Assembly (NCBI GenBank): GCA_030159075.1
Contig: BROG01000133.1
Location: forward strand, 1,290,994 to 1,354,993
Length of the DNA: 64,000 nt
Reading direction: 5' to 3'
Source of the DNA: Atrina japonica
Taxonomy: Eukaryota; Mollusca; Bivalvia; Pterioida; Pinnidae
Position numbers and translations under genes: made by a program. Shown here piece after piece: positions 25,047-37,622 of this stretch; positions within the stretch are counted from its first letter, which is position 1, and each line of letters begins with the position of its first letter. The notes under the pieces were generated by a model. It ran no database searches. It was not told the origin of the DNA and was given only the letters and a program-made list of their open reading frames with translations.

Positions 25047-25784
25047 AAATATTTACACACCGAGGGCATTAATATTTCAACAAATACATTCAAAAACCTT
25101 TTTAATATTTCAACAAATACATTCAAAAACCTTTTTATGATATATATATATATATACCTATCAATGAATCTGGCCATAATTTAAAATATCTTATTATCTG
25201 TAATTCACAATGAATCACAACATAAAAAATGTGTGCAATATGTCATCATTATAGCATATATGAATATAACATTTGAATACACAAAACTAGTCCTGGATCC
25301 TCAAAAAAGGTCCCAGCATATATGGTAGGATATTGCACCTTTTCATCTAATGCTAATTAAATGGAAAAACCAAGTTGGATATACATTTGATAAATGTATA
25401 TATGTTCCCAATATCAGAGATGGTAAGCATATTGTTTGTCTATTTGAAACATTTCTTCAAATATTTTTAGTTTCTTTCCTCATATTTTAACAAAATCTGG
25501 TATGATGTTTTAAATCACTATACCTAAGATGAGTTTGATTATCTTTGTAGAAGGGAGACATTGTTTTTGTACAATTACATGTATTTCTTTTGATCAGGGA
25601 AGTTTGTCCTGGCTATAACTTTTGTATAACTATGAGGTAGCGTGTCCCATACCATCATGACCTACATTTGACCTTGACCTTTGACCTTTACCCTGCCAGA
25701 TGTGGTCTGACCAAACCTCACAGTAGTGTCAGTACACACAATCAATATCTGATATCTACCTGGGTAATGTCAGAAACATCAATT

Positions 25785-27350
25785 TTGAGCAGATGGTCAG
25801 CTTTCTTACACAAAGGAGCAAGACTTTAAACTTGTTTATGACCAGTAATCCGGCTCTCATCGACCACTGTAAACTACTTACTGGTAATGTTGACCATGAT
25901 GCAATCCTGATTGATATACTCATCAAACCAAGATATGTTAAACCTACCTTTTTGGAATATATATCTAAAGGACAAGACCTATGGAGGAACGTAAGAAAGA
26001 AATGCCATCGTTCGTCACTTTTTCACCTTCACTCTATTTACTCCATGTGGACTTCATTTTGTGGTGATATCCTAGGCCTTCTGGACAAACCTGGAACACA
26101 CAACCTTACCAGGTCTCGCTTCACAAACCCATGGATGGATACATCTACACGGAGATTAGCTAGGCAAAAGAACAGCATTCATCAAATCCAGATCACCAGG
26201 AAGTGCTAGTAACCAACGACGCTACAACAACTACATGTGAGACATTTTCAGCCAAGACGCTAAACAAAATCCGAAGACTGGTTATTCTTTAAGGCCAAGA
26301 AACAGGAGTCATCAAGGGTTGCATACTTAGGTCATGCGGGTGGTACTAGTTTAGTACCGTATACAGCAATTTACATATCAAGACGGACATCTTCAACACC
26401 CAGTCTTCACTAAGGAGGCTTTGGGTGGAAATTCCGACAAAAGGGGCGACCCATACAATGCCATGGAACCATTCAACATCACGGTGAACGGGGTTGTGAA
26501 ACTCCGCCAGAAAGTTAAGCCCCCATAAAGCTGTTGGACCAGACGCTACCTTTGCTAGACTCCTTAAAGATTTATCACACTAGCTTGCTCCAGCCATCTC
26601 TTGCATATATCAGACATTGCTAGAGACAGTGGAGGTTCCAGATGACTGGAAAACAGCTCGCATTGTACCCATCTTCATGAAGTACACCGACAATCGTCCA
26701 CACTCACATTTATATGCTCAAAGGTGATGGAACGCATCCTATACAGCAACACCATAACCAAACTTGAACAGCATCCTGACCGAGACGCAACACGGATTCC
26801 TCAGTATGCTATCTTGTAATATCTCAGATTACATATGTGTACATAAATGAGTTATCCAGGAGCCTATCGGAGGCGAAATAGGAAGTGTAATTTCTCGATA
26901 AGGTCCCCACGAACGCATCCTACACAAACTTCACGACTTTATATCGTGAATCAGAAGCTTCCTCCAAAACTGATGGTTTTTTGTGGACGGCGAGTGATCT
27001 ACTGAAGCTGAGGTTGATTCCGATGTTCCACCAGGGGGTGGTACTAGGACCTTTAATTTTCCTGACCTTTAACAGCGACCTCTGAAAAATAGTTCATTCT
27101 CTTTGTTCGACTTTTTGCCAATGATTATCTCTTCTACCGAACCATCAACAGGAAAGTAGACAACGTTGTACTGCAGAGTGACTTTGTAGTCCTACAGAAG
27201 CGGGAGGAAGACTGGCAGATGAGGTTCCACTCCGAGAAATATAAAACGATCCACATTTCAAAGAAAAGAGGGCCAGTCCAAACAGCCTCAGACATGCCTT
27301 ATTTACCATTAGCATGCCTGGACTTATCAGCAGCACTGGTCTTTATTGGT
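25785..27350 (+). pseudogene. Degenerate non-LTR retrotransposon (LINE) fragment
   Basis: The 5' part (25793-26209) encodes the end of an APE-type endonuclease: a TLNLFMTSNPALI-like stretch, then GNVDHDAILIDI with the conserved DHDAI motif. Further on, with frameshifts, come a GPDATFARLL reverse transcriptase entry motif (about 26535-26565), VPDDWKTARIVPIF (about 26630-26675), ETQHGFL (about 26785) and an LGPLIFLTFNSDL box (about 27045-27075). The catalytic box reads Phe-Ala-Asn-Asp (27112-27123) rather than Phe-Ala-Asp-Asp. The element is 5'-truncated and dead. Motifs fit the CR1/Jockey-type clades; I cannot place it more finely. Confidence 0.85.
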
Positions 27351-28049
27351 TTTAACTGTAAACACTGAAATTATTAGATGTTTGCCTGAGTCGGATTAAT
27401 CTGAGTCCACTCCAAGATGTGGGGAAGAAGAATGTCTCTTTACAAGTAGCCCGTGAGCCTAAACATTCACACGAGTAATGTACAAAATAAATATCTTTAT
27501 GGAATTGCTTTAAATGAGTAGGCTACATTTCTATAAGCTTCTATAATAGATTTTCACAATTCCTGTTGATAGTAAAAGTTGCAAATAGTCCAGAATGGAA
27601 AACCTCGTTTCCACGATGTATTAAATTACATGTTGTGCTCGGTTAGAACCGAAATTTTAGTTCACAAAAGATTGTTGACTGTCATGGTTGCTATCTTTGA
27701 TTTGAATTAACCTCAAATTAACAAACTTAATCAGCCTCAGAATATATTAGTGGAGTTTGAAATACTTTTCAGTAACTTGTGTTTCAGTTTAACTTCCAAT
27801 GTTAAAGTTTATGGACAATGCACAAAGGACGAAGATGGGAGGCAAAATAAGGTTACTTGAGTCATTGGCATGTGAATAAAATGTTATAACATTTTCTTAT
27901 GCATTAGAGTTTACGAATGTCAACCATATACGAAGGTTGAACGGTGGTTGTACATTCACAAAAGATCTATGTATAAACAAGAGGCCCATTTGGCCCACAT
28001 CGCTCTTCTGAACTTACTTGTATGAAATATATTTTTTTTCTCTCTCAAT

Positions 28050-28180
28050 AATTATTCCATTCGCACGGAATGAAATTATTCTCAATAATTATCCCGTTCG
28101 CACGGAATAATTTTTTTCTCAATAATTATTCCGTTCGCACGGACGGAATAATTTTATTTCGTTCGCACAGAATAATTTTC
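28050..28180. repeat. Array of self-complementary ATTATTCCGTTCGCACGGAATAAT-type units
   Basis: Four near copies of a unit made of CAATAATTATTCCGTTCGC and ACGGAATAATTTTTTTCT follow one another. Each has ATTATTCCG/CGGAATAAT arms that can pair across a short centre. Confidence 0.8.
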
Positions 28181-28470
28181 CACTATGTCACCTCCCGGAC
28201 TCCGTAGACATGGTATCTTACAAATACAGTGGAGCATTGCATAAAGACAACCTCGCATTTGAGACGATAAATATTCAGTCTCTTCAACTTTTCTTATAAG
28301 ATAAGTCCAGACCCTAACCAGGCCCATACACTACACAACACCTTGCTAATAAAAAAAAAAACAAAACAAAACATGTCAGTAACTTATTTTCCTCGGGATT
28401 TCTACAAAAACACAACCTTGAATCTGCATTTATGTAGATTACGTTTGGTGGACTTTTTTTTCTGATTGTT

Positions 28471-28750
28471 TGTTTATGTATTGTTGTTTAACGTCCCAAT
28501 CAAGAATCTTTCACTCATATGGAGACGTCACCAAATGCCGATGGAGGGCTTCAAATTTTGGTCTATGCTCTGCACTTACGGCCATTGAGTAGTGAGGGTT
28601 TATAACGTGTCGACACTTACTGTGACACGGGACCTACGGTTTTTACTGTCTCATCCGAAAGACAGGAAAACAACCTGCTGTTGGCTGGACTCGAACTCAC
28701 GATCTCACGATCAAGAGTCGAGCGCACTACCGACTGAGCTGGATCGGCTC
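28471..28750 (-). mobile_element. tRNA-derived SINE, copy 1
   Basis: Reading on the minus strand, a tRNA-like head (GAGCCGATCCAGCTCAGTCG, then GGTAGTGCGCTCGACTC and a GAGTTCGAGTCC-type B box) is followed by a body. The body has TGTCTTTCGGATGAGACAGT, CGTTATAAACCCTCACT and GGAGACGTCAC. It ends GGGACGTTAAACAACAATAC and an A/C-rich tail. It is collinear with the SINE at 33853-34141. Confidence 0.85.
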
Positions 28751-29125
28751 AAGTGATTCTGGAGAAAATGTTCAAATAGGGTATATTCTGGGACATATTT
28801 TGCCCACCCCTCAGTCGGTCAGGCTTATAAAAACACAAACTTGTTCGAGGATCCTGAGTATTTGCATTTCCATTAAATTCCCTGACGCGGGATTTGAAGA
28901 ACAAGCTGAAAGTTTGAAAAAAAACTAACCCTACCCCCCCCCCCCCAATTTTTTCAGTTTTGCAGTTTAAAAAAAAAAAATTTCAGCAAAATTATTTCAA
29001 GATAGCATTCTTCAACAAAATTACCGGTAAAACACATAAAATGAATGCATCATAGTGAATAAAAGAGGAGAAATTCAAAGAATTCAAACAAAAATACATG
29101 GAAATTGCATTCCCAAAAGACGCAA

Positions 29126-29156
<31 letters not shown>

Positions 29157-29300
29157 ACACCGAGAAACAAGAAAAAAAAACACGTTAAAGATTTATTTTC
29201 CGATTTCTACAAAATTAACAAACTTGAATCATACATCTATGTAGATCACTCAGGTGCAATTAGTTTTTCAATCCAGTAGTTCTGGGGGAGAAGATTTTCA

Positions 29301-31080
29301 AAGCCGAGTGATACCCACTGAGGTCTATTTTGTGTGGATATGTTATCAATTACTTATGTTTATTGAATCAATACATTAAAATAAATTCATGTTGGTCTCC
29401 TAGGACCCAAAATCACAAAATTTACTCGGTACTCAAGCTCAACTTTAATTTCATCATTTTGACTACCTATATATTCGTTGGTAAAACCTTGGGGTTTGAG
29501 TGATTAGGAAACATATTATTATTTTTCATCATTCACATATACATTTTTGCGTCACATTTATAATTTTCCTGTAAAATCATGAATAAATGTGTTGAGAATG
29601 GTACTCAAAATTTGAGTACGTACTCAAACAATTTTTCTTCAAATGAGCAATATTTTTTTTTCATTATTTACAATTGTATGCTGTCAATTTACACACACGT
29701 CCAATTACAGAATAGATTTTGTCTGAATTTACCTGAAAATTTAGTTGAGCTAGAGTACTGAGTAAATTTGGTGACTCTGGGCCCTAAATGCATGTATTCA
29801 TACCATTCTAACAACAAGAAATTCTGTTACTGCAGATCAAACGTAAATATTATAATCATTCTAAATCAAAATTCGTTTTCTATTGTAGATTTAGCTAAAA
29901 TTAATCTAATACCTAATAGTTCCTGTACGGTTATGTCCGTGAAGATTTAGTTTACCCGAATTATAATGATATGAGAAGAACTACGCAAAATGTCACCGGT
30001 ACCAGCGTATCATTTGATATGGGAACTTTACTGTATGGCAATAGGGATCTTAATTATTTCTTTCAGTGCATGAATACAGGTATATAACAAAGAATGAAAG
30101 ATTTGTTTGTTTGAAATTCTCTCAACACAACGACACTTCACCTTCATCTTCTCCTTACTTCTAATCTATACAATCCAGATTTTTTAAATTTAGTTGTTTG
30201 TTACTCACATTAGAAAATATTTGTGTATTATTTAAATTGTTCTATACATGTATATAATGTTTTATAAAATCTACACGGAGAGGGAGTTACTAAGTTGTTC
30301 CCAGTCCGTTTGCTGTATAGTTCGCAAATAAATACATGTATGTTTAAGCAAGACTCTAAAAAAAATAAGTAAATGAATACACTGATGATGTTACTTGAAA
30401 TTTCAAATTATAATTTTCAACACGTGGCACGGAACTTCAACTGTGTTTCGTCTTCAAATATTTATACATCAAAATATTAAAATTAAAAAACTATATATGA
30501 AAGAGGCAGCAACCCCTTCCTTATAGATCCGTCAATATCTTATTTATTTAATATTGTTTTTCCTACTTCATATCTAAAAAAAATTTCCGTGAAACTTCCA
30601 TTGGATATAAATCCACCTGCGCATAAGAACGATAACGCTTGTAGAAGATAGCTAACTCTTGTTACTGAAAAAAACGAATACTCGCAGTTCAGTTACAATA
30701 TAACTGATACTGGTAGGGAGTAAACTTATTGTAGGGTAAGAAGTGACGAAAACTCCAACGGGACAGTGGATTGAATCTTTTTGTACTTTTCAAGTACTTA
30801 AAAGGGAATACCCATAGCTACAAGCTTATAGCAGCAATATATATATAACTATTAGCTTTATATATCGCTGCTAATGCCGTAATGGTATATATTTTACTTT
30901 TTTGTTGGGGTTTTAGTGTTTTTGTTTTCCCAGTGTCATTTTAAAGTGATCTGTTCATTTTCAATTTTTAAAGTGAAAAATGCACGAATAGATAAGTGTC
31001 TTGCGAAGAACAAAACTTTGAAAGACCGGGGTTACTCGTGCCAAGTACTTAACCACGGAAATCCAGAGTTTATGAAGGAA
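29301..31080. other. Intergenic DNA upstream of ERH copy B
   Basis: No supported gene. Open frames of about 60 codons occur at 29579, 29768 and 30916 (plus), without recognisable domains. The palindromic micro-element copy 2 lies at 30832-30870. Confidence 0.4.
30832..30870. mobile_element. Palindromic micro-MITE, copy 2 (decayed)
   Basis: It has a left arm CAGCAATATATATATAAC and an intact right arm TAGCTTTATATATCGCTG, 39 bp in all. The left arm has drifted. Flanks (CTTATAG and CTAATGC) do not form a perfect duplication. Confidence 0.6.
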
Positions 31081-31084
31081 TTAG

Positions 31085-31191
31085 TGGCAATCATTTAAAC
31101 TTTCGGAAGTAATACGTTTATTACAAAAAACACGAAACATTACGAAAGAACAACGCCATACAAGGCTACAGTAAATCAAAGACTCATCATG
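31085..31191 (+). promoter_or_regulatory. Proposed promoter and start exon region of ERH copy B
   Basis: CACGAAACATTACGAAAGA at 31131-31149 is identical over 19 bp to the block upstream of ERH copy A. Forty bases later ATG (31189-31191) abuts GTATGA, a usable donor. The predicted first introns are almost equal in length (4,120 and 4,133 bp), although their contents differ. These are the best candidates I found; other ATG-GT sites exist. Confidence 0.45.
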
Positions 31192-34069
31192 GTATGAATT
31201 GTAATGTTAACACCTAAACTCTGTTATTTCCCGAGCATGTGAACCTGCATTAGGTTAATCACCATACTTGTGTACTCACAGACATCTTCAATAAGTTCGT
31301 GGACCGAAACCCCATGGGCTGCAAGTGCAAAATTGTGTTTTGCTTGTCTCATGTCTGATTCTTCTTCGTCGTTTTTTTTCACGATTCGACTTACTGGGTA
31401 CTCCAACAATGTTAGAGTTTTAAATGGCGAGATACTTTTGACTTACGCCGTTAAGATATCCGAATTAAAGCGAGCTCTAGTATTATTGGAGTAGAGTCGA
31501 CTCAGCCTTTGAGTGTGGGCGCATCTCAAATTGACAGGAAGTCATTACTTTTGTCAAAAATAAAAGTTCAAGAAAACAGGATAATATATATACAGTGAAA
31601 TCTGGCTGTCTAATATTTAGATGTGATTTAAAGTGGGACCAGGGCTAATTTCTATTGAAACGTTGAGGTTATGCTTCCAACCACAGCATGATCTTGACGT
31701 TCCAATAGAAATTAGACCAAGGCAAGGAGGATAGTGTTAACTCTTTCCCTAAAATCTTCGAATGCGGGATGTTTAGCCCCAATAGTATGATAAATATATA
31801 TACAGTAACTTATAAAATGTTTATATATTTTGTGTTATGTTGTTGTTCGACATTTATTGTTTGTTTATTTTTCTATGGGGGTTATTTTCATTTTTTTTAA
31901 TGTCGATCTTTTGCAATCATTTTTGGTATAATAAGTATTTCATTTGAAGTGTAATAAGCAGAGTAAATGGTGAATTTTAGTAATTTAACGTTATTGGAAA
32001 TTAAACATCAGTAAATACTAATTAACTTCACTGATTGAAATTAAAATGACCAAACGGTAATAATGTTGGGGTGATAATTACCCAACTAACGCTTGGTATA
32101 TGGTCGATATTTCTTTCATCTTTGAAGAGTTACCAGAAGGATAAAAATTAAATTCAAGATGTGAATTTACAAAAAGAAAATATTGTGAAGCCATTCCTTA
32201 TTGTTTTTCAAATAGCATTTTAATATTTTCTTTGTTAAACAGAGTTCCATTAAATATTTCAGTTTGGATTTTCTCAATTTGAAATTATCAAAAGTACTGA
32301 AAATTTCTTTTGGTGATGAAAACTTCCTTTATAATAGTGATATTTTATTTTTATTTTTGTTTGAAATTTTCAATTTTAGAAATTTACAAATTAGAAAATT
32401 ACCTCAAAATAAGCAATGAAATTTGGAAACATATGAAGCAGGACATCTAGTAATAATAACAAATAGCATTATATGAAGCAGAACGTCTAGCGATGTTTCG
32501 CTCCGTAAATAGGGGTGAAACATCCCAGCGCGAAACGGTAATCAGGGCAAAACATCCCGACACCAAATCTTCTAAGGGTCAGGGACCAGTACCAGGCTAT
32601 TGCATGAGTTTGGCTAATTAGAACACAATTTTCTAAGATTTTTTTTAGATAATACACAAGATAATAGATAATTTTCTGGAACAGAAGAAAAATATATTGC
32701 TGTACATAATAAAGATGAAATAACACGATAGATGGCTAGTGGTCCTAGCCAGCTCCTGGTCCCCAGCCAGTAGTGATCCAGACTCAAGTGTGCACATACA
32801 AAATGTGCGTTAATGCTCTACAAATTACGTTATTCAATAAACAAAGCATTGCAGTGTCTAGTAAAGTTCAAATTTTGTGTATTCAAGGGTCAAAAAAGGT
32901 AAATCCTTTTGAAATAGTGACAAAAATAATAATTGTTTATGCTAAAATCAACAACATTAATCCAAGGCCCCAGAATTCCCACAATATATATTATCACTCG
33001 ATGTCAAAGTCTTATTCCAACTAATTAGTTAATTAATCGTGGAAAACACCTAACAAATTGATCTATTTATAAACGATAAGGCATTGCTGATCACGTGGTA
33101 AGCATGTTTGTTTCACTGTCCAGGACAATCCAGACAAGTGGAACACCAATCAAATGCTCTGAAGCACTGCCCTGGGCAAGCAATTTAGTCATAAACATAT
33201 ATGAATTATGTAAATTTTATGTAAATTTTTATCTTTGAAATAACTACTTCATGCCCTGGTACATTCGACTGTAATATGTTCTGAGACTGCCGGAACAGTA
33301 CTCTCGCGATACATTGAGCACACTCTTTATATCACCAGTTCACCAGGGTAAATTTAAGATTTCCAACGGAATCCCACTAATAACTTCATTAATAAATAAA
33401 AAAAAATTAAATTATTTTCATTTTCGTCGGTTAGGAGTGGTTTTTTCTAATGAAAATGTCAAAAATGACTGTAACGTCCCTGGAATATGACTTTAAATAG
33501 TATGATTATGTTATGTCGCAACCCACTTTGAAGAAAACATAATTACCATTCCATTATGATTTTTAATTCATGGTATTTAGGCACAAAGTTAAGAAAAAAT
33601 ATAAAGTCCAGTTTTATTTTCACTATCAATGTTTATATGTGTGTAAAAATAGCAAATGGTAATTGTTAATTTTCATGTATAGAACACAGACAATTTGAAT
33701 ATTATCAATTTATGGGGTTAACATTAAAGTGTAAAAATATTGAATTTCAGAGGTAGTGAGTAGGAATTATCAATTTGTAATAACAACACACTATCTGAAA
33801 GTACAAATGACTATCTTGCAATGGAACTAATTCATGTACCACGTGATACCGAGAGCCGGCCTGGCTCAGTTGGTAGTGCGCTCGACTCTGAATCGTGAGG
33901 TCGTGAGTTCGAGTCCGCCGGCGACAGGTTGGTTTCCTGTCTTTCGGATGAGACAGTAAAAACTGGATGTCCCGTGTCACAGTAGGTGTCGGCACGTTAA
34001 AGAACCCTCACTGTTCAATGGCCGTAAGTGCCGAGCATAGGCCAAAATTTGAAGCCCTTCACCGGCATT

Positions 34070-34100
<31 letters not shown>

Positions 34101-37100
34101 TGAGTGGGACGTTAAACAACCATAAACAAATAAACAAACAAACGTGATACCGATAACTTTTGTGTGGGACTATTGTTTCTATTGGTGATGGAACGTAACT
34201 CTATGTAATCTTCCCGCTGAAATGACGTAAGTGCAGGATATCGTCCTCTAATGCTATTCCATCACCAATAGAAACAATAGTCCAACACAAACGTTATCGG
34301 GTATCAAGTGGTACATGAATTGGTTCCATTACAAGTTATCAATTAATTACAAACTAGAAAATTTTATTTACAAAAATCTTCTAGTTACAAATTGTGGTTT
34401 TGTAATTACAAATTGTTAATTTGTAGTTACAAATTGTTAATTTATTATTATAAATTAAGAAATGGTACCAGTGCGACCCTAATAAGCTTTCATCCTTTAA
34501 GCATTGCTCTTGCTGCACATAGATTGGCAGATTGGAAAAGATCCCAAAATGATTCAAGTTTGTATTTTTCATAGAATTCGGAATATTACTTTTTGACTTG
34601 TTTTGGAGGTCTTTTCAGACTTTGTGAATTTCATTCAAACAAGTTCCTTAATTATCTCCCCTTGCATTCACTTTGATGCATTTATTTTATGTGTTTTACA
34701 TGTAATTAGGTGAAGAAATGTTCTTGTGCAAGAACTTTGCCAAAGTTTTATTTTTAGAATTTTTTCTGAATTTTTTTAAAAAAGAGGGGGGAGGATGCAT
34801 TTTTCACACTATCAGATTTTATTTCAAAACCATTGAAGGCATTTTGACGAAACTTGATAGGAAGCAGGTGCTCAGGATCCTTTACTAAATTTATAGTTTT
34901 CAGCCAAAATTTGATTTCTATAATTTTTTTTATGAATTTCTTAAAACAGCAATATTTATGTTTCTTGGCCAGATCAGTCTACATGTACATATTCTTCTTG
35001 GTCTTCTTTCCACATTTGTAGATGGTTCTCAGGTGAGCCATTGAGGCCCTCTTGGACCTCTTGTTTTGTCTATATATCAATAATTAGGTACATGGGGAAC
35101 ATAATTGGGAAAATGTTGCTCAAAATTGGGGAAAATATAGCTGATTTTTTGTTTGGAATGGGTCCTTTTACCAGACCCACATGTTGACGATATTAATCCC
35201 TGATTACTGATTGAAAACATGTACATGTTGTATATAGATATAGGTATATCATGTACTCTATTTTTATATTAAACTATTTGATCTATGATGTTTTTGTGTT
35301 TCCATGGTATTTTTCATTTTGCAGTCTCATACAATCCTGTTGGTTCAACCTAACCCAAGACCTGAAACAAGAACCTACTCAGATTATGAATCAGTTCATG
35401 AATGTTTGGAAGGTAAGATTTTAGTTAGGACCAGTGAAGGGAGTGTTTCCATTTATATAAATTTGTGTGAATTGACCTACAAATTTTGACATTTATGCAA
35501 GAATTATTTTTAAAAGGGTCGGTTAAGTGCATTCCTTATAAATATATCATATATATGTGTATATATATATATATAGTAGAAATAAAAATCCTTGGTACAG
35601 TAGAAATAGTAGAAAAAATTATTATTCAGAACAACACATTCCTTTGATCATAGTAAATATAATTATCCTTCTGTTAGCGCTTTCAGCCATAGCGGCTCTT
35701 CAGACAGAGTAAAACGTTGTCAAGTGACAACAATTATTAATTATGTCGTTATCGTCATAGTAACGTTCAGTGGTAGCTATTGCAGTGGGAAAATGTTAAA
35801 GTCATTTCCTGTTTAGTTTCGGATTAAAACGTCTGATAAAATAGTCTTCTTTGGCTTTTCTTAAATTTTCGTCCTCTGACCAAATTTTAGAGAAAGGAAA
35901 CATTTCGAATTTTCCTTTTCCACATATCTCGAAATGTTCACTACACGGGGAGTTCCTCGTTGAAGGGTCCCTTATCTGCTGTCTATGAACCCTTACTCGG
36001 TCGAACAGTTTGGTTCCGGTTTGTCCTATATAGTTTTCTTTACACTCGGGCATGTTGCACAGTATATTAAGTTAGATGTTTTGCAGTTCATATTAGCATT
36101 AATTTTGAATGTTTGCCTGTTCTTGAAAGTTATTTTCTCACCTTCAACAATATAGGCACATGTTCCGCACCGATGATCTCCGCATTTTGTCACCCGGTGG
36201 ATATCGATGTCCGATGTAAATTTGGCTCTTGTTAACAGTTTTTTCAAGTTAGGAGCTTGTCTTCTACTGTTAATTAGCTGTATTTCTTGAAATAGTTCAC
36301 TCATTTTAGTGGAATGATGAAGAATCGGAAGATATCTTTTTGCAGTGGTAACTATGTTATGATTCCTTGGATTATGTGTTATCACAAATGGAATGTTTTT
36401 ATATTGGTTATCATTTATTTCATGATCAGGTGTTCTTCATAATACTGTATTCGGGATTTTTTTCGCTTTTGTTGACGAGATTTTCTGGATTTTGTTGTCT
36501 TCTTAGATATATTTTCAGTTCTTGTAATCTTCGTTCGCGCAATGTTATATCAATCACAATGGTACAGATACATCTTGCCATATTAAAAGGAATGTTCTGT
36601 TTTGTGTGCAACGGGTGGCAAGAGTGAAAATTAAGATATTGGTGTGTAACTGTATCCTTACAATATAAATCTGTTATTATATTTTCATCTTCCTTAATGA
36701 TTAAAATGTCTAAAGACGGAAGTCTGGTTTAACTGAATCCCAACACTATTTGGGAGAGCAAAACAGTCTTTGTGACTAGGTGGGGTTTATACACAAGTGG
36801 TCGCTAAAGCAGGTTTTACCATATTTTAGACGTGAATTCCAGGTACTGATACTCACTTTGGTGTACATACTGTCCTGACTCCATTACGTATTCCTGATAT
36901 TCTTGTCGGCTGACAGTAAAGTGGTCAAAGCAAATTTGACATACCATAGAAGGAAAACACCTACTACTGTTTAGATTATCTGCCAGTTATATCTGAAGAT
37001 TAGCAAGGATTCTTTATATGGAGTGTCACATCTTTCACCAAAGTAAATCTAGAGATTTCTGATGGAAATCCATTAATAAATCTGTTAATACAACAATGTT

Positions 37101-37540
37101 TTTGATATTTTTTTCATTTCCTTCTGTTAGGAGTGGTTTTCTAAAGACAATGTTAAATGTTACAACAACTTCCCCAGAATATGATTTTAGTCTCCGGAAT
37201 GCACAGGTTAAACTGAGTTTTGCATCTTTATATAATTGAACAATTTTGTCCTCAAAATTCTTTTATTACCTTAAAATGACAGCATTAGGAGGGTTAGATT
37301 GACAAAATTTATAAGATGAAATAAAATCTAGATTAGATATTTACATTATTTAATTGCAATTTTTGAAAAAAATATATCAAGTTTTGGTAGTGTTTGTTGT
37401 TAGGTGATTTTTGAATGTAGGTCTCGTGAGCTAAATTGAAGACCCATTGAAATCTTCTTTTGTCTGTTGTTGTGTGGTGTTAAATTCCCTATAAAAGTCT
37501 TTATATATCAAGTTTTGGTAGTGTTTGTTGTTATATAATG

Positions 37541-37622
<82 letters not shown>

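Larger units (their letters stand above)
27975..29300 (+). repeat. Dispersed repeat family R1, copy interrupted by other repeats
   Basis: It opens with AAGAGGCCCATTTGGCCCAC and later carries TTATTTTCCGATTTCTACAA, AACTTGAATCATACATCTATG and GTTCTGGGGGAGAAGATTTTC. Corresponding words appear in the same order at 54880-55510 and inverted at 34620-35065. A SINE (28471-28750) and C/A homopolymers interrupt it. Partial internal duplication is likely, because the TTTCTACAAAA...CTTGAATC block occurs at about 28395-28435 and again at 29200-29240. Confidence 0.55.

Noticed and set aside
24884..25184. Open frames rich in Ile-Tyr in both directions across the AT repeat
   Set aside because: Direct translation of an (AT)n microsatellite. 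The same holds at 37431-37933.
29055..29279. Lys/Asn-rich 74-codon frame
   Set aside because: Arises from AAAAC-type simple sequence inside dispersed repeat family R1.
31224..31409. 61-codon minus-strand frame with protein-like composition (contains [17 protein letters not shown])
   Set aside because: Its start falls inside a dispersed repeat block shared with 62403-62504 and I recognise no family. Kept only as a note within the repeat finding.
33853..33925. Possible tRNA gene
   Set aside because: A and B boxes are present but the cloverleaf is imperfect. The sequence continues into a SINE body with a tail and a 12-bp target duplication; the same applies to 28680-28750.
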